Translations under genes and position numbers: made by a program | Assembly (NCBI GenBank): GCA_946624335.1 | Contig: CAMOSA010000019.1 | Span: forward strand, 1-20,832 | Length of the DNA stretch: 20,832 bases | DNA from: an uncultured Prevotellaceae bacterium | GTDB taxonomy: Bacteria; Bacteroidota; Bacteroidia; Bacteroidales; Bacteroidaceae | Direction: 5' to 3' | The notes under the pieces: generated by a model | What the model was told of the DNA's origin: nothing | The model's input: only the letters and a program-made list of their open reading frames with translations | Database searches by the model: none | Shown here: piece after piece, positions 1 to 8,403 of the stretch | Layout: each line of letters begins with the position of its first letter | Numbering within the stretch: position 1 is the stretch's first letter

Positions 1-24
1 CGAAAACGAGAAAATCTCATCGCT

Positions 25-2259
25 ATGCGGACAACTTCACTCCTGAAAAGTTTCAGCCTCTTCTTGGTCTTGGCCGCCAGTAAGCCATTGGCCGCACGAC
101 TGACCGATTACGTCAACCCGCTCATCGGCACAGGCCGCATCGAAGGAGCCCTGAGGGGTAACAACCACCCGGGTGCTACGGTGCCTTTCGGGCTGGTGCA
201 ACTATCGCCCGACACGCGCGAAGCCCCTGACTGGGACTGCCCTGCTGGCTATGCCTACGAGGAGAACCTCGTCTACGGCTTTTCGCATACCCACCTCTCA
301 GGCACCGGAGCCGCCGACCTCATCGATATCCTATTGCTTCCTACCAGCTCTAAGAGCCGCAGCGCCTCCATGGATCACGCAAGCGAGGAGGCGCGACCAG
401 GCTACTACGCCGCACGCCTCACCGACGACGACATTCTTGCCGAGCTGACGGCCACTACCCACACTGGCATCCATCGTTACACCTACCCCGAGGGCGCACG
501 TCAGCAAGTCTATCTTGACCTCGATCACTCAGCGGCCAAAGGGTCGTGGGGCCGCCGCATCGAGAAAGCCCAGCTGCGCATCGTTGATGCCCACACCATT
601 GAGGGCTTTCGCATCATCACCGGTTGGGCACCCTTGCGCAAGGTGTGCTTCAGCATCCGTTTCTCCAAGCCCATCGCTGCCGTCCATGGCTGGAACGATG
701 GGCGCGAATGGGAAGGCAAAGACACATCCTCCCTCTTCTTCAACGGCACCGATCTCAAGGCCACTTTCACCTTCGCTGGTGAGGGCCGCGAGTTGGAAGC
801 CCGCGTGGGCATCTCGGCTGTCAGCATCGGGAATGCGCGCCTTAACCGTGAACACGAGACCGCAGGCCGAAGCTTCGACGCGCTCTGCGCCAGTGCCCGT
901 CAGCAGTGGGAGGCAGTGCTCAGTGGCATCAACGCTCGTTTCAGCAGCGATGCCGACGCCACCATCTTCTACACGGCGCTCTATCACGCCATGCAGCAGC
1001 CATCTGTGTTCAGCGATGTCAATGGCGACTACGCACGCGCAGATTATCAAATAGGACGCGTGCGCGAGGGGCACGACTTCTTCACGATGTTCAGCATCTG
1101 GGACACCTACCGCGCCGCCCATGCCCTCTACGCCCTGCTGCAACCCGCCCGGGCTGCCGATATGGCGATGTCCATGATCGACCATGCCGACCACTACGGC
1201 TATCTGCCCATCTGGGAACTGTGGGGCCAGGACAACTATTGTATGATCGGCAACCACGCCGTAAGTATTCTTGTCGAAGCCATACGCAAGGAAGTGCCGG
1301 GTATTGATGAGCAAGCAGCCTGGCGTGCCATCCGACGGACACTCGCCACGCCCCATCGTGATTCGCCGTGGCCGCTGTGGGAGCGTCTGGGCTATATGCC
1401 CGAAAACCTGCAGACGCAAAGCGTAAGCATCACTCTCGAAGATGCTTACGACGACTGGTGCGCCGCACGGTTGGCAGAGCGCCTCGGACTGACCGATGAG
1501 ATGAAGCATTTTGACGCCCTCGCCCGCAACTATCGCAACCTCTACAATGCCGAATCGGGACTTTTTCAGCCTAAAGACGATAAGGGCAACTGGATGGAAG
1601 GCTTCGACCCGCTACGCTACGGAGCCAATGGCGGTAGCGCCTACACCGAGGGCAATGCCTGGCAATGGCGATGGTCGGTGCAGCACGACATCGGCGACCT
1701 CATCGCCCTCAGCGGCGGGCAGAAGTATTTCTTGAATCAGTTGGACTATTTCTTCACCTGTAAGGACACCAGTGGCGAGAAGAACGATAATGCCAGCGGC
1801 TTCATCGGGCTGTATGCCCACGGCAACGAGCCCAGCCACCACGTAGCCTTCCTCTATACCCTCGCCTCTCAGCCGCAGAAGACCGACCAACTCGTGGATC
1901 ATATCCGTCGGACGATGTACAATGACGAGGTCAGCGGCTACATCGGCAATGACGACTGCGGCGAGATGTCGGCCTGGTATGTCTTTGCCGCCTTAGGCCT
2001 CTACCCCGTGAATCCCGCCTCGGCCGAGTATGTGCTTTTCGCACCTTCGGTCGAAGAAGCAACAATTCATCTGCCTGACGGGAAGACCTTCCGCATCGAG
2101 ACTTCTCGCCACGGAAAGCGTGCCGTCTTCGTCAAGGAAATACGATGGAATGGTCGAAAATTGAAGCGTCCGGTCATCTCGCATCACGATTTGCTTCAAG
2201 GTGGAACACTCCGTTTCGAACTCACCTCCAAGCACGATGGCTCCCTGTTAAAGCTCTGA
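25..2259 (+). CDS. GH92 family alpha-mannosidase, secreted
   Basis: This is a 744-residue exo-acting glycosidase of family GH92, whose characterised members are calcium-dependent inverting alpha-mannosidases acting on N-glycan-type mannose. The N-terminus (MRTTSLLKSFSLFLVLAAS) is a signal peptide without an obvious lipobox, so a periplasmic or exported location is likely. Family hallmarks are visible: DYVNPLIGTG then NNHPGATVPFG near residues 28-55, the WDTYRA block near 360, TEGNAWQWRW with Glu542 (position of the family general acid), HGNEPSHH at 599-606, and GNDDCGEMSAWY with Asp643/Asp644 (general-base region). The Glu in HGNEP is, as I recall, associated with alpha-1,2-mannosidase activity rather than mannose-phosphate uncapping; this is family knowledge, not shown here. 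Length matches the family norm of about 740-770 residues. Only 24 bp precede the start, so its promoter is outside the window. Family assignment is very sure; linkage specificity is inferred. Confidence 0.95.
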   Translation: MRTTSLLKSFSLFLVLAASKPLAARLTDYVNPLIGTGRIEGALRGNNHPGATVPFGLVQLSPDTREAPDWDCPAGYAYEENLVYGFSHTHLSGTGAADLIDILLLPTSSKSRSASMDHASEEARPGYYAARLTDDDILAELTATTHTGIHRYTYPEGARQQVYLDLDHSAAKGSWGRRIEKAQLRIVDAHTIEGFRIITGWAPLRKVCFSIRFSKPIAAVHGWNDGREWEGKDTSSLFFNGTDLKATFTFAGEGRELEARVGISAVSIGNARLNREHETAGRSFDALCASARQQWEAVLSGINARFSSDADATIFYTALYHAMQQPSVFSDVNGDYARADYQIGRVREGHDFFTMFSIWDTYRAAHALYALLQPARAADMAMSMIDHADHYGYLPIWELWGQDNYCMIGNHAVSILVEAIRKEVPGIDEQAAWRAIRRTLATPHRDSPWPLWERLGYMPENLQTQSVSITLEDAYDDWCAARLAERLGLTDEMKHFDALARNYRNLYNAESGLFQPKDDKGNWMEGFDPLRYGANGGSAYTEGNAWQWRWSVQHDIGDLIALSGGQKYFLNQLDYFFTCKDTSGEKNDNASGFIGLYAHGNEPSHHVAFLYTLASQPQKTDQLVDHIRRTMYNDEVSGYIGNDDCGEMSAWYVFAALGLYPVNPASAEYVLFAPSVEEATIHLPDGKTFRIETSRHGKRAVFVKEIRWNGRKLKRPVISHHDLLQGGTLRFELTSKHDGSLLKL

Positions 2260-2284
2260 AAAAACGGCTTAGAGAGACTTTTGG
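2251..2284 (+). terminator. weak terminator-like hairpin after the GH92 gene
   Basis: AAG and CTCT around the GH92 stop codon can pair with AGAG and CTT, with a small AGA bulge, and the stem is followed by a short T run. The stem is imperfect and overlaps the coding end, so this is only a possible terminator. It fits the presence of a new promoter just downstream. Confidence 0.25.
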
Positions 2285-2296
2285 AGCATTTGTGAT
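2285..2296 (+). promoter_or_regulatory. putative operator AGCATTTGTGAT, box 1
   Basis: The sequence AGCATTTGTGAT starts exactly 56 bp upstream of the -7 box at 2341. Its first 10 bases are identical to a box at 18324-18333 that lies 56 bp upstream of the only other clear -7 box in the window. In the second copy the box is a dyad, AGCA-TTTG-TGCT; here the right arm is TGAT, with one mismatch. The predicted location is about -58 to -67 from the transcription start, a usual place for an activator site. The match and spacing are seen directly; the regulatory role is inferred. Confidence 0.5.
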
Positions 2297-2340
2297 AAAA
2301 AATAATTCAACAATTTTCACGCAGCAGAGGTTTTTAGTCG

Positions 2341-2348
2341 TACCTTTG
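2341..2348 (+). promoter_or_regulatory. Bacteroidetes -7 box (TACCTTTG) driving the FAS1-SusCD operon
   Basis: TACCTTTG fits the Bacteroidetes sigma-ABfr -7 consensus TAnnTTTG and is followed by GC. The start of transcription would be near 2352, giving a leader of roughly 70 nt before the lipoprotein A start. No good TTTG -33 element is seen at the expected spacing; only TTTTC occurs near 2314. A weak -33 together with the upstream dyad box suggests activator-dependent transcription, which is inference. Confidence 0.7.
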
Positions 2349-2424
2349 CCGACACGAAAAAGCCCGTTTGGCGATTACTGCTGAATAAACGAGCGAATGA
2401 GAAAGTTCTTAATGCAATACGAAA

Positions 2425-5052
2425 ATGATAATCCTCATGCATCTACTTAACCTTCGTCGCCTGCATCTTTGGCGCTGTCAGCACTTAGGCGGTTGCCTGC
2501 TGATGGTACTGACGATGCTGAGCTTGTCGTCGTGCCGCGACGACTACGCCTACGACAACGAGGAGCCTACGTGGCTGGGGGCTAACGTCTATGAGTGGTT
2601 GAAGGCCGACGGCCACTACACTACCTACCTGACGCTCATCGACCGCCTGGGCCTCGACGGCACGCTCGCCCGAACGGGCAGCAAGACGCTCTTTCCTGCC
2701 ACCGACGAGGCTTACGCCCGCTATTTCAGCGCACAGGGCCTCAACGGTTCCTCACCTTCGGTCGTAGCCAAAGGACTCTCGCGCGCTGAGGCCAGCTACC
2801 TCTTCAACGCGTCGATGCTCAATATGGCCTATCTGGACAATATGCTGGCCAACGTGCCCAACTCCAACAGCGACGACGACGGCGAGGGCATGGCCGTGTT
2901 GCGCAATGCCTCGTCGACCATCTACGACCGCATCCGCCACTTCGATGCCGACCACCTGCCCGCCACCGAATGGTGGACGCGCCTGGCCGCACGTGGTGGC
3001 GCATGGATTGTGGACAACGAGCCACGCCCCGACGTCATCTTCACGCCTGCCTTCATGCAGAAACGCGGCATCACCGAGGCCGACTGGGCACTCATCGGCG
3101 GCGGAGCTCCTTACGAGACGAAAGGTTTTTTTATTAATGGTTCACGCGTACGCGAAGATGCCAAAAATATCACCTGCAAGAACGGCTACCTCCACCTCGC
3201 CGACAACGTGGTGACGGCGCTGCCCAATATGGCCGAGCTCATCGAAGGCAATGCCTCGACAAGCCTGTTCGCCCAGCTGATGAACAAATTCTCAGCTCCC
3301 TACTACGATGCCGCCATCGATGCCACCGTGCGTGCCGACGAGATGACCGACTACGTCACGGACTCTGTCTATGTGCGCCGTTATTTCAACGACAACAGCA
3401 CGGGTGCCTGCACGCAGACACCCCGCCAGCCCGGTCGCGAGGCCGAGACGCTGACCGACGACAGGATGCTCTACTTCGACCCCGCCTACAACCGCCTCGG
3501 AGCGCCCACCGACATGGGCGTCATGTTCGTGCCTACCGACGAGGCCATGCGCGCCTATTGGAACGGCAACGACGGCGCTTTCCTGCGCAAAGTCTACGGC
3601 GAGTGGGACCGCGTGCCCGTCGACGTCCTCTGCAAGTTCATCAAGAACCACCAGCTGAAGTCGTTCGTGGGCTCGCTGCCCAATGACTGGGCGCATCTGG
3701 CCGACCAGAAGGGTAACCTGATGTACATGCAGCCCGACTACATCGTCGGCACGGCGCAAGGATGCAACGGGCTCGTGTACTTCACCAATACCTGTTTCCC
3801 ACCCATCGACTACAAGTGTGCCTACGCCCCCACGCTGACCTCGCCCATCACACGCGTCATGAAGGCTGCCATCGACGAGAACGACCAGCTGAAATTCCAT
3901 CTCTACCTGCGGTCGCTTGAGAACCAGTACAACCTGCTCGTGCCCACCGACTCAGCCGTGCGCTACTATGCCGAGCCCATTTCATGGAGCATTTATGCCA
4001 ACACGGGAGTCGACAATCGCGAGATTTGGGGCTTTCGCATGGGGGCTGACCGCATCCTGGCCGACGTCTACGCCGTCAACCCCGACGGCACGCGCGGCGC
4101 GCTGCTGCGCACCATCGGCACCGCCTCAGCCGACCAGGATCGCATCCAGAACCGCCTGCGCGACATCATCGACATGCACATCGTCGTGGCCGACACCGAG
4201 GATGAACCCATGTCGGGCTTCATGGACACTGGCGATAAGACTTTCTACCTCACCAAGGGTGGAAGCATCATCCGTCGCGACAGTGGCCGCGGCCTCACGA
4301 CCCAATTCGCCGGAGTCGGCGATGCTGAGCTCGGGCTGCCCGCCGCACGCCTCGAGGACAGCATCTACGTGACGACGAACAGTCACACCTTCTTCATCGA
4401 CCGCATTCTTCAGGACCCCATGCGCTCTGTCTACACTACACTGCGCGACAACGCCGCCTACAGTCGCTTCTTCGAACTCCTGCTGGGTGACCCCGCCGTC
4501 TATGCCTACTTCAAGGACGACAAGGACGTTCAGGCCATCTTCGATGCACAAACTACCGAGCAGTCCAGTGGCGTAGGGCAGATTGTAACCTCCTTCAACA
4601 ACTACCGCTATACCATTCTCGTGCCCACCAACGAAGCCATCGACGCCGCCTTCCGTGCCGACGCCAATCTGTGGACGTGGGAGCAGATTTCGATGGAGGA
4701 CAATCCCACGGTAAAGAAAGCCCGCTGCCTCTACCTGCTCAACTTCCTGCGCTTCCATTTCATCGATGGCGCCATACCCGTAGGCACTGGTTCGTGGACG
4801 CGCACCTACTATACTTCTGCACGTCGGGCCAACGGACAGTTTGTTCCCATCGCCATCACTTCAACTGGCGACGATCTCGCTTTCGGGACCGATGCTGCAG
4901 CACACGTGGTCACTACAGATCCCACTTTGTATAACGTCTGGGCTCGCGACCTCATCGTAGACAACAAGGACCCCCTGCGGGCAGGCAACATCCTCGCCTC
5001 CAGTCGCGCCGTCATCCACGTCGTAGACCGCGTAGCGCCCTACAATAAATAA
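2425..5052 (+). CDS. Four-repeat fasciclin (FAS1) domain lipoprotein A
   Basis: This is an 875-residue surface lipoprotein made of FAS1 (fasciclin) modules. The lipobox LSSC places the lipidated Cys at residue 37, followed by Arg-Asp-Asp, an acidic pattern like the Bacteroidetes lipoprotein export signal for the outer face. Four divergent FAS1 units can be traced at roughly 54-268, 270-459, 466-665 and 668-873, each with the turn FxPTDEA or a variant (FPATDEAY, FVPTDEAM, LVPTDSAV, LVPTNEAI). Units 1 and 4 close with NGYLHLADNVVTALP and AVIHVVDRVAP; units 2 and 3 close less canonically. FAS1 domains generally mediate adhesion or ligand binding; no enzyme motif is seen. It is the first gene after the promoter at 2341 and ends 9 bp before SusC1. 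The start at 2425 gives a long signal region; Met5 (2437) is an alternative. The ligand is unknown. Confidence 0.85.
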   Translation: MIILMHLLNLRRLHLWRCQHLGGCLLMVLTMLSLSSCRDDYAYDNEEPTWLGANVYEWLKADGHYTTYLTLIDRLGLDGTLARTGSKTLFPATDEAYARYFSAQGLNGSSPSVVAKGLSRAEASYLFNASMLNMAYLDNMLANVPNSNSDDDGEGMAVLRNASSTIYDRIRHFDADHLPATEWWTRLAARGGAWIVDNEPRPDVIFTPAFMQKRGITEADWALIGGGAPYETKGFFINGSRVREDAKNITCKNGYLHLADNVVTALPNMAELIEGNASTSLFAQLMNKFSAPYYDAAIDATVRADEMTDYVTDSVYVRRYFNDNSTGACTQTPRQPGREAETLTDDRMLYFDPAYNRLGAPTDMGVMFVPTDEAMRAYWNGNDGAFLRKVYGEWDRVPVDVLCKFIKNHQLKSFVGSLPNDWAHLADQKGNLMYMQPDYIVGTAQGCNGLVYFTNTCFPPIDYKCAYAPTLTSPITRVMKAAIDENDQLKFHLYLRSLENQYNLLVPTDSAVRYYAEPISWSIYANTGVDNREIWGFRMGADRILADVYAVNPDGTRGALLRTIGTASADQDRIQNRLRDIIDMHIVVADTEDEPMSGFMDTGDKTFYLTKGGSIIRRDSGRGLTTQFAGVGDAELGLPAARLEDSIYVTTNSHTFFIDRILQDPMRSVYTTLRDNAAYSRFFELLLGDPAVYAYFKDDKDVQAIFDAQTTEQSSGVGQIVTSFNNYRYTILVPTNEAIDAAFRADANLWTWEQISMEDNPTVKKARCLYLLNFLRFHFIDGAIPVGTGSWTRTYYTSARRANGQFVPIAITSTGDDLAFGTDAAAHVVTTDPTLYNVWARDLIVDNKDPLRAGNILASSRAVIHVVDRVAPYNK

Positions 5053-5061
5053 AACACAGCC

Positions 5062-8000
5062 ATGCAGAACAAACTCTTTTTCATGCTACTGCTTGCCGCA
5101 TTCACGCTTCGTCTGAGTGCACAGACCACCATCACGGGCCGCGTCATCGGTGACGATGAGCCTGATGGTCTGATTGCCGCCTCTGTGGCCGAGCAGGACA
5201 AAAACGGGCGCATCCTCACGGCTGTGCAGACCGACTTCGACGGCAACTACTCCATCCCCGTAAAGTCCACCGCGAACGACCTCCTATTCAGCTATGTAGG
5301 TTACACAAAGCAAGTCATCCCGATTCGCGGACAGCGCAAGATTAACGTGACGCTGAAAGCCAAGAACCAGCTCTCGGAGGTCATCGTGAAGGCTACAAGG
5401 ACAGTCTCGTCGGGTGGCCTGGCCGTGCCCGAGCGCGAGTACACGGGTGCCATGCAACGCTTCTCAACCGAAAGGCTCGAGGGTATGTCTGTCACCAGCA
5501 TCGACGATGCTCTGCAGGGGCGCATCGCAGGCCTCGACATCGTAGCAAACTCGGGCGACCTCGGCAGCGGCACGACGATGCGCATTCGCGGTATCACCAG
5601 TATCAACAGCAACAACGAGCCGCTCATTCTGGTCAACAACATCCCATTCGAGAGCAACACCGAAGGCTTCGACTTCGCCAATGCCGACAACGAGCAGTTT
5701 GCCAACCTCCTCTGCATCAGTCCCGACGACATCGCCGAGGTGACCGTTCTCAAGGACGGTGCAGCCTGCGCCATATGGGGCTCACGCGGGGCCAACGGTG
5801 TCATCAACATCACCACGAAGCGCGGTGTGACAGGTCCCACCCGTGTCACTTACAGTTACCGCCTCTCGGGCAACTGGCAGCCCAAAGGTGCACCGCTACT
5901 CAGCGGCGACGAATACTCGATGCTGATGAAGCAGGCCTACTTCAACGCCTACAGACAGGACGTCAACATCCCCGAGTACAGCTACGACCGCCAACAATTC
6001 CTTGCCACCTACGGCACAGCGGCCGACTACACCAACTTTACGCAGAACACCGATTGGGTGGATGCCGTCCGCCAGACAGGCTGGACACACGACCACCTCA
6101 TCTCCATACAAGGCGGCGGCGAGCGCGCCCGCTTCCGCACCTCACTCGGCTACTATCGGCAGACGGGAACCGTCATCGGGCAAGATCTGCACCGCTTCAC
6201 AGGCAGCGTGAACCTCGAATACAACGTCTCGCGCCGTCTGATGTTCGCATCAGAATTCGGTCTCACCTACACCGACAACGACAAGAACTACAACGATAGT
6301 TCCGTTGACGGCCTGCTGAGCATCGCCTACAAGAAGATGCCCAATGCCACCGTCTACCGTCGAGATGCTGAAGGCAAGGCCACGGGCGAATTCTTCAACA
6401 TCGCCCAGAGCTCGGTCCTCAACAGCGACCAGAAGGAGCTGGCCAACCCCGTTGCCATCGCCCGTCTGGCCGCCTACCAGCAGACCAACATGCGCATCAT
6501 GCCCACGTTGCGCCTGCGCTACGATTTCCTCGACCCCGACGCCGAGGGGCGCCTGCGCTACCAAGGCTACGTCAAGTTCGACAGCGAGAACGTCAAGGAC
6601 GCCAAGTTCCGGCCGCGACAGACCTCTACACGACCATGGACCGACAGCGCCGTAGGACGCAGCTACCAGCGCGAGAGCGAGGCCATGACCATTTACACCG
6701 ACCACAACCTGACCTTCGTGCCCCGCTTGGGCGACAACCACAGCCTCATGCTCTACGCTTCATGGCAGATGGACGTCAGCCACAGCAAGATACAGCAGTT
6801 CGAGCGCTACGGCTTGCCCTCAACAGCTGCCACAGACGTTGCAACGGGCGGACATATGGTGCCAGAGTCGTTCTACAGTGCCAAGAACCAAGGCCGTAAC
6901 ATGGCCTACCTCGTTAATGGACATTATATGCTGCTGGACCGTTACATCTTGGATGCCAGCGCACGCTGGGACGGCAGCAGCCGCTTCGGTCAGGACAACC
7001 GTTGGGGCTTCTTCCCCTCCGTCTCGGCGAAATGGATCTTCACGAGCGAGGCTTGGATGCAACGGGCCACGGAAAAGTGGTTCTCCGAGGGCAGCCTGCG
7101 CGTAGGTTGGGGCGTAACAGGCAATCGCCCCGACCGCGAATACCTCTACTTCAGCCGCTACGACAGCTACGGATCCAGCTATATCGACCTCCCCACCATC
7201 AAGCCCGCCAGCCTGCAGTTGAGCAACCTGCGGTGGGAACGCTCGTCAAGCGTCAATGTAGGCCTGGAACTCAACTTCTTCGATTTCCGCTACCGCCTGG
7301 TCATGAATGCCTACCATCGCCGCACGGCCGACCTGCTCTTCGCCCATCAGACCATTCCCTCGAGCACCGGCTTCGGCAGTATCAACTACATCAATGCCGG
7401 CACCATGGACAACAACGGCTGGGAGCTGGAGTTCTCGACCAACCGTATGGTCAAGCGGGGCGACTGGCAGCTGGATGTCAACGTCAACCTCTCGAACTAC
7501 CGCAACACCATCAAGGAGCTCGACCCCATGGTGCTGAGCAGCTATCAGGCCGAGTTCACGCCCACGGGTGGCAACTACCTGAACCGCATCCAGGTGGAGA
7601 ACTCCTTCGGTAGCATCTATGGCTTCCGCTATCACGGCGTTTACCAGTACGACAAGTACAGCGCCGAGGAGAATGTAGGAGTGTCGGGGCCCAACGCCCC
7701 CGTCGTACGCGATGCCTACGGACATCCCGTCCTCGACAGCAAGGGCGAGACCATACCGATGTACTTCGACTACGGTCGCACCGGCTACCGTTTCCGGGGC
7801 GGCGACGCCATCTACGAGGACGTCAACCACGACGGCACCATCGACGAGCTGGACATCGTCTATTTGGGCAACTCCAACCCCAAGCTCGACGGCGGTTTCG
7901 GCTTCACGCTCCGTTGGCGACGCCTGACGATCAACACATGGGCCAACTTCCGTTTGGGCTCCAAGGTAATCAACTATGGTCGTATGTACAACGAGAACAT

Positions 8001-8373
8001 GTACACTACCAACAACCAGAGCATCGCCACCAACTGGCGCTGGCGCAAGGACGGAGACTTGACCGAGATGCCTCGTGCCCTTTACCAGAGCGGATACAAT
8101 TGGCTAGCCAGCGACCGCTTCGTCGAGAGCGGTTCATTCCTGCGGCTGAAACAAGTGACCGCCAACTACAGTTTCAACCCCAACCTCATTAAGCGTGCAG
8201 GACTGAACAACCTGATGCTGAGCCTCACCCTCAACAATATGCTCACCCTTACCAAGTACACTGGTGCCGACCCCGAGATATCGCCGCGTGGCAGCGACTT
8301 CGGCGTTGCCAAGGACAACAACCGAACGCCGCGCTCGCGCTACTTCACTATTGGCATGACAGTAGGGTTCTGA
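5062..8373 (+). CDS. SusC/RagA-like TonB-linked outer membrane transporter (SusC1)
   Basis: This 1103-residue protein should be the outer-membrane barrel that imports oligosaccharides with its SusD lid. In order: a signal peptide ending at LSAQ near residue 21; a carboxypeptidase-D regulatory-like domain at about 22-100 (TITGRV to NVTLKAK); a TonB-box-like segment LSEVIVKA at 104-111; a plug with DALQGRIAGLDI (149-160), MRIRGITSINSNNEPLILV, and VLKDGAACAIWGSRGANGV (229-247); then the beta-barrel, with the late DVNHDGTIDELDIVYLGNSNP motif and an aromatic C-terminus (TVGF). All are canonical for the SusC family. There is no STN domain before the carboxypeptidase-like domain, so direct anti-sigma signalling is not expected. 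It lies between FAS1 lipoprotein A and SusD1 in one operon. The family call is certain; the substrate is not known. Confidence 0.96.
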   Translation: MQNKLFFMLLLAAFTLRLSAQTTITGRVIGDDEPDGLIAASVAEQDKNGRILTAVQTDFDGNYSIPVKSTANDLLFSYVGYTKQVIPIRGQRKINVTLKAKNQLSEVIVKATRTVSSGGLAVPEREYTGAMQRFSTERLEGMSVTSIDDALQGRIAGLDIVANSGDLGSGTTMRIRGITSINSNNEPLILVNNIPFESNTEGFDFANADNEQFANLLCISPDDIAEVTVLKDGAACAIWGSRGANGVINITTKRGVTGPTRVTYSYRLSGNWQPKGAPLLSGDEYSMLMKQAYFNAYRQDVNIPEYSYDRQQFLATYGTAADYTNFTQNTDWVDAVRQTGWTHDHLISIQGGGERARFRTSLGYYRQTGTVIGQDLHRFTGSVNLEYNVSRRLMFASEFGLTYTDNDKNYNDSSVDGLLSIAYKKMPNATVYRRDAEGKATGEFFNIAQSSVLNSDQKELANPVAIARLAAYQQTNMRIMPTLRLRYDFLDPDAEGRLRYQGYVKFDSENVKDAKFRPRQTSTRPWTDSAVGRSYQRESEAMTIYTDHNLTFVPRLGDNHSLMLYASWQMDVSHSKIQQFERYGLPSTAATDVATGGHMVPESFYSAKNQGRNMAYLVNGHYMLLDRYILDASARWDGSSRFGQDNRWGFFPSVSAKWIFTSEAWMQRATEKWFSEGSLRVGWGVTGNRPDREYLYFSRYDSYGSSYIDLPTIKPASLQLSNLRWERSSSVNVGLELNFFDFRYRLVMNAYHRRTADLLFAHQTIPSSTGFGSINYINAGTMDNNGWELEFSTNRMVKRGDWQLDVNVNLSNYRNTIKELDPMVLSSYQAEFTPTGGNYLNRIQVENSFGSIYGFRYHGVYQYDKYSAEENVGVSGPNAPVVRDAYGHPVLDSKGETIPMYFDYGRTGYRFRGGDAIYEDVNHDGTIDELDIVYLGNSNPKLDGGFGFTLRWRRLTINTWANFRLGSKVINYGRMYNENMYTTNNQSIATNWRWRKDGDLTEMPRALYQSGYNWLASDRFVESGSFLRLKQVTANYSFNPNLIKRAGLNNLMLSLTLNNMLTLTKYTGADPEISPRGSDFGVAKDNNRTPRSRYFTIGMTVGF

Positions 8374-8374
8374 A

Positions 8375-8402
8375 ACAATGAAAAATGGACAATGAATAAT
8401 CT
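8375..8402 (+). repeat. 14-bp tandem repeat at the SusC1-SusD1 junction
   Basis: Two imperfect 14-bp units, ACAATGAAAAATGG and ACAATGAATAATCT, fill the gap between the SusC1 stop and the likely SusD1 start. The shared core is ACAATGAA, repeated with a 14-bp offset. The second unit carries the upstream ATG at 8392, which is one reason to prefer the ATG at 8404 for SusD1. Confidence 0.6.
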
Positions 8403-8403
8403 T

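Noticed and set aside
529..1509. A 326-residue minus-strand open frame opposite GH92
   Set aside because: It overlaps conserved GH92 catalytic blocks and shows no signal peptide, domain or promoter.
2285..2294. AGCATTTGTG as the -33 element of the promoter
   Set aside because: At 56 bp from the -7 box it is far outside the usual spacing of about 17-23 bp, and no TAnnTTTG lies at the right distance after it in either copy.
2291..2312. A CRP-like site (TGTGA) overlapping box 1
   Set aside because: No TCACA half-site occurs at the needed distance, and the second box has TGTGC instead.
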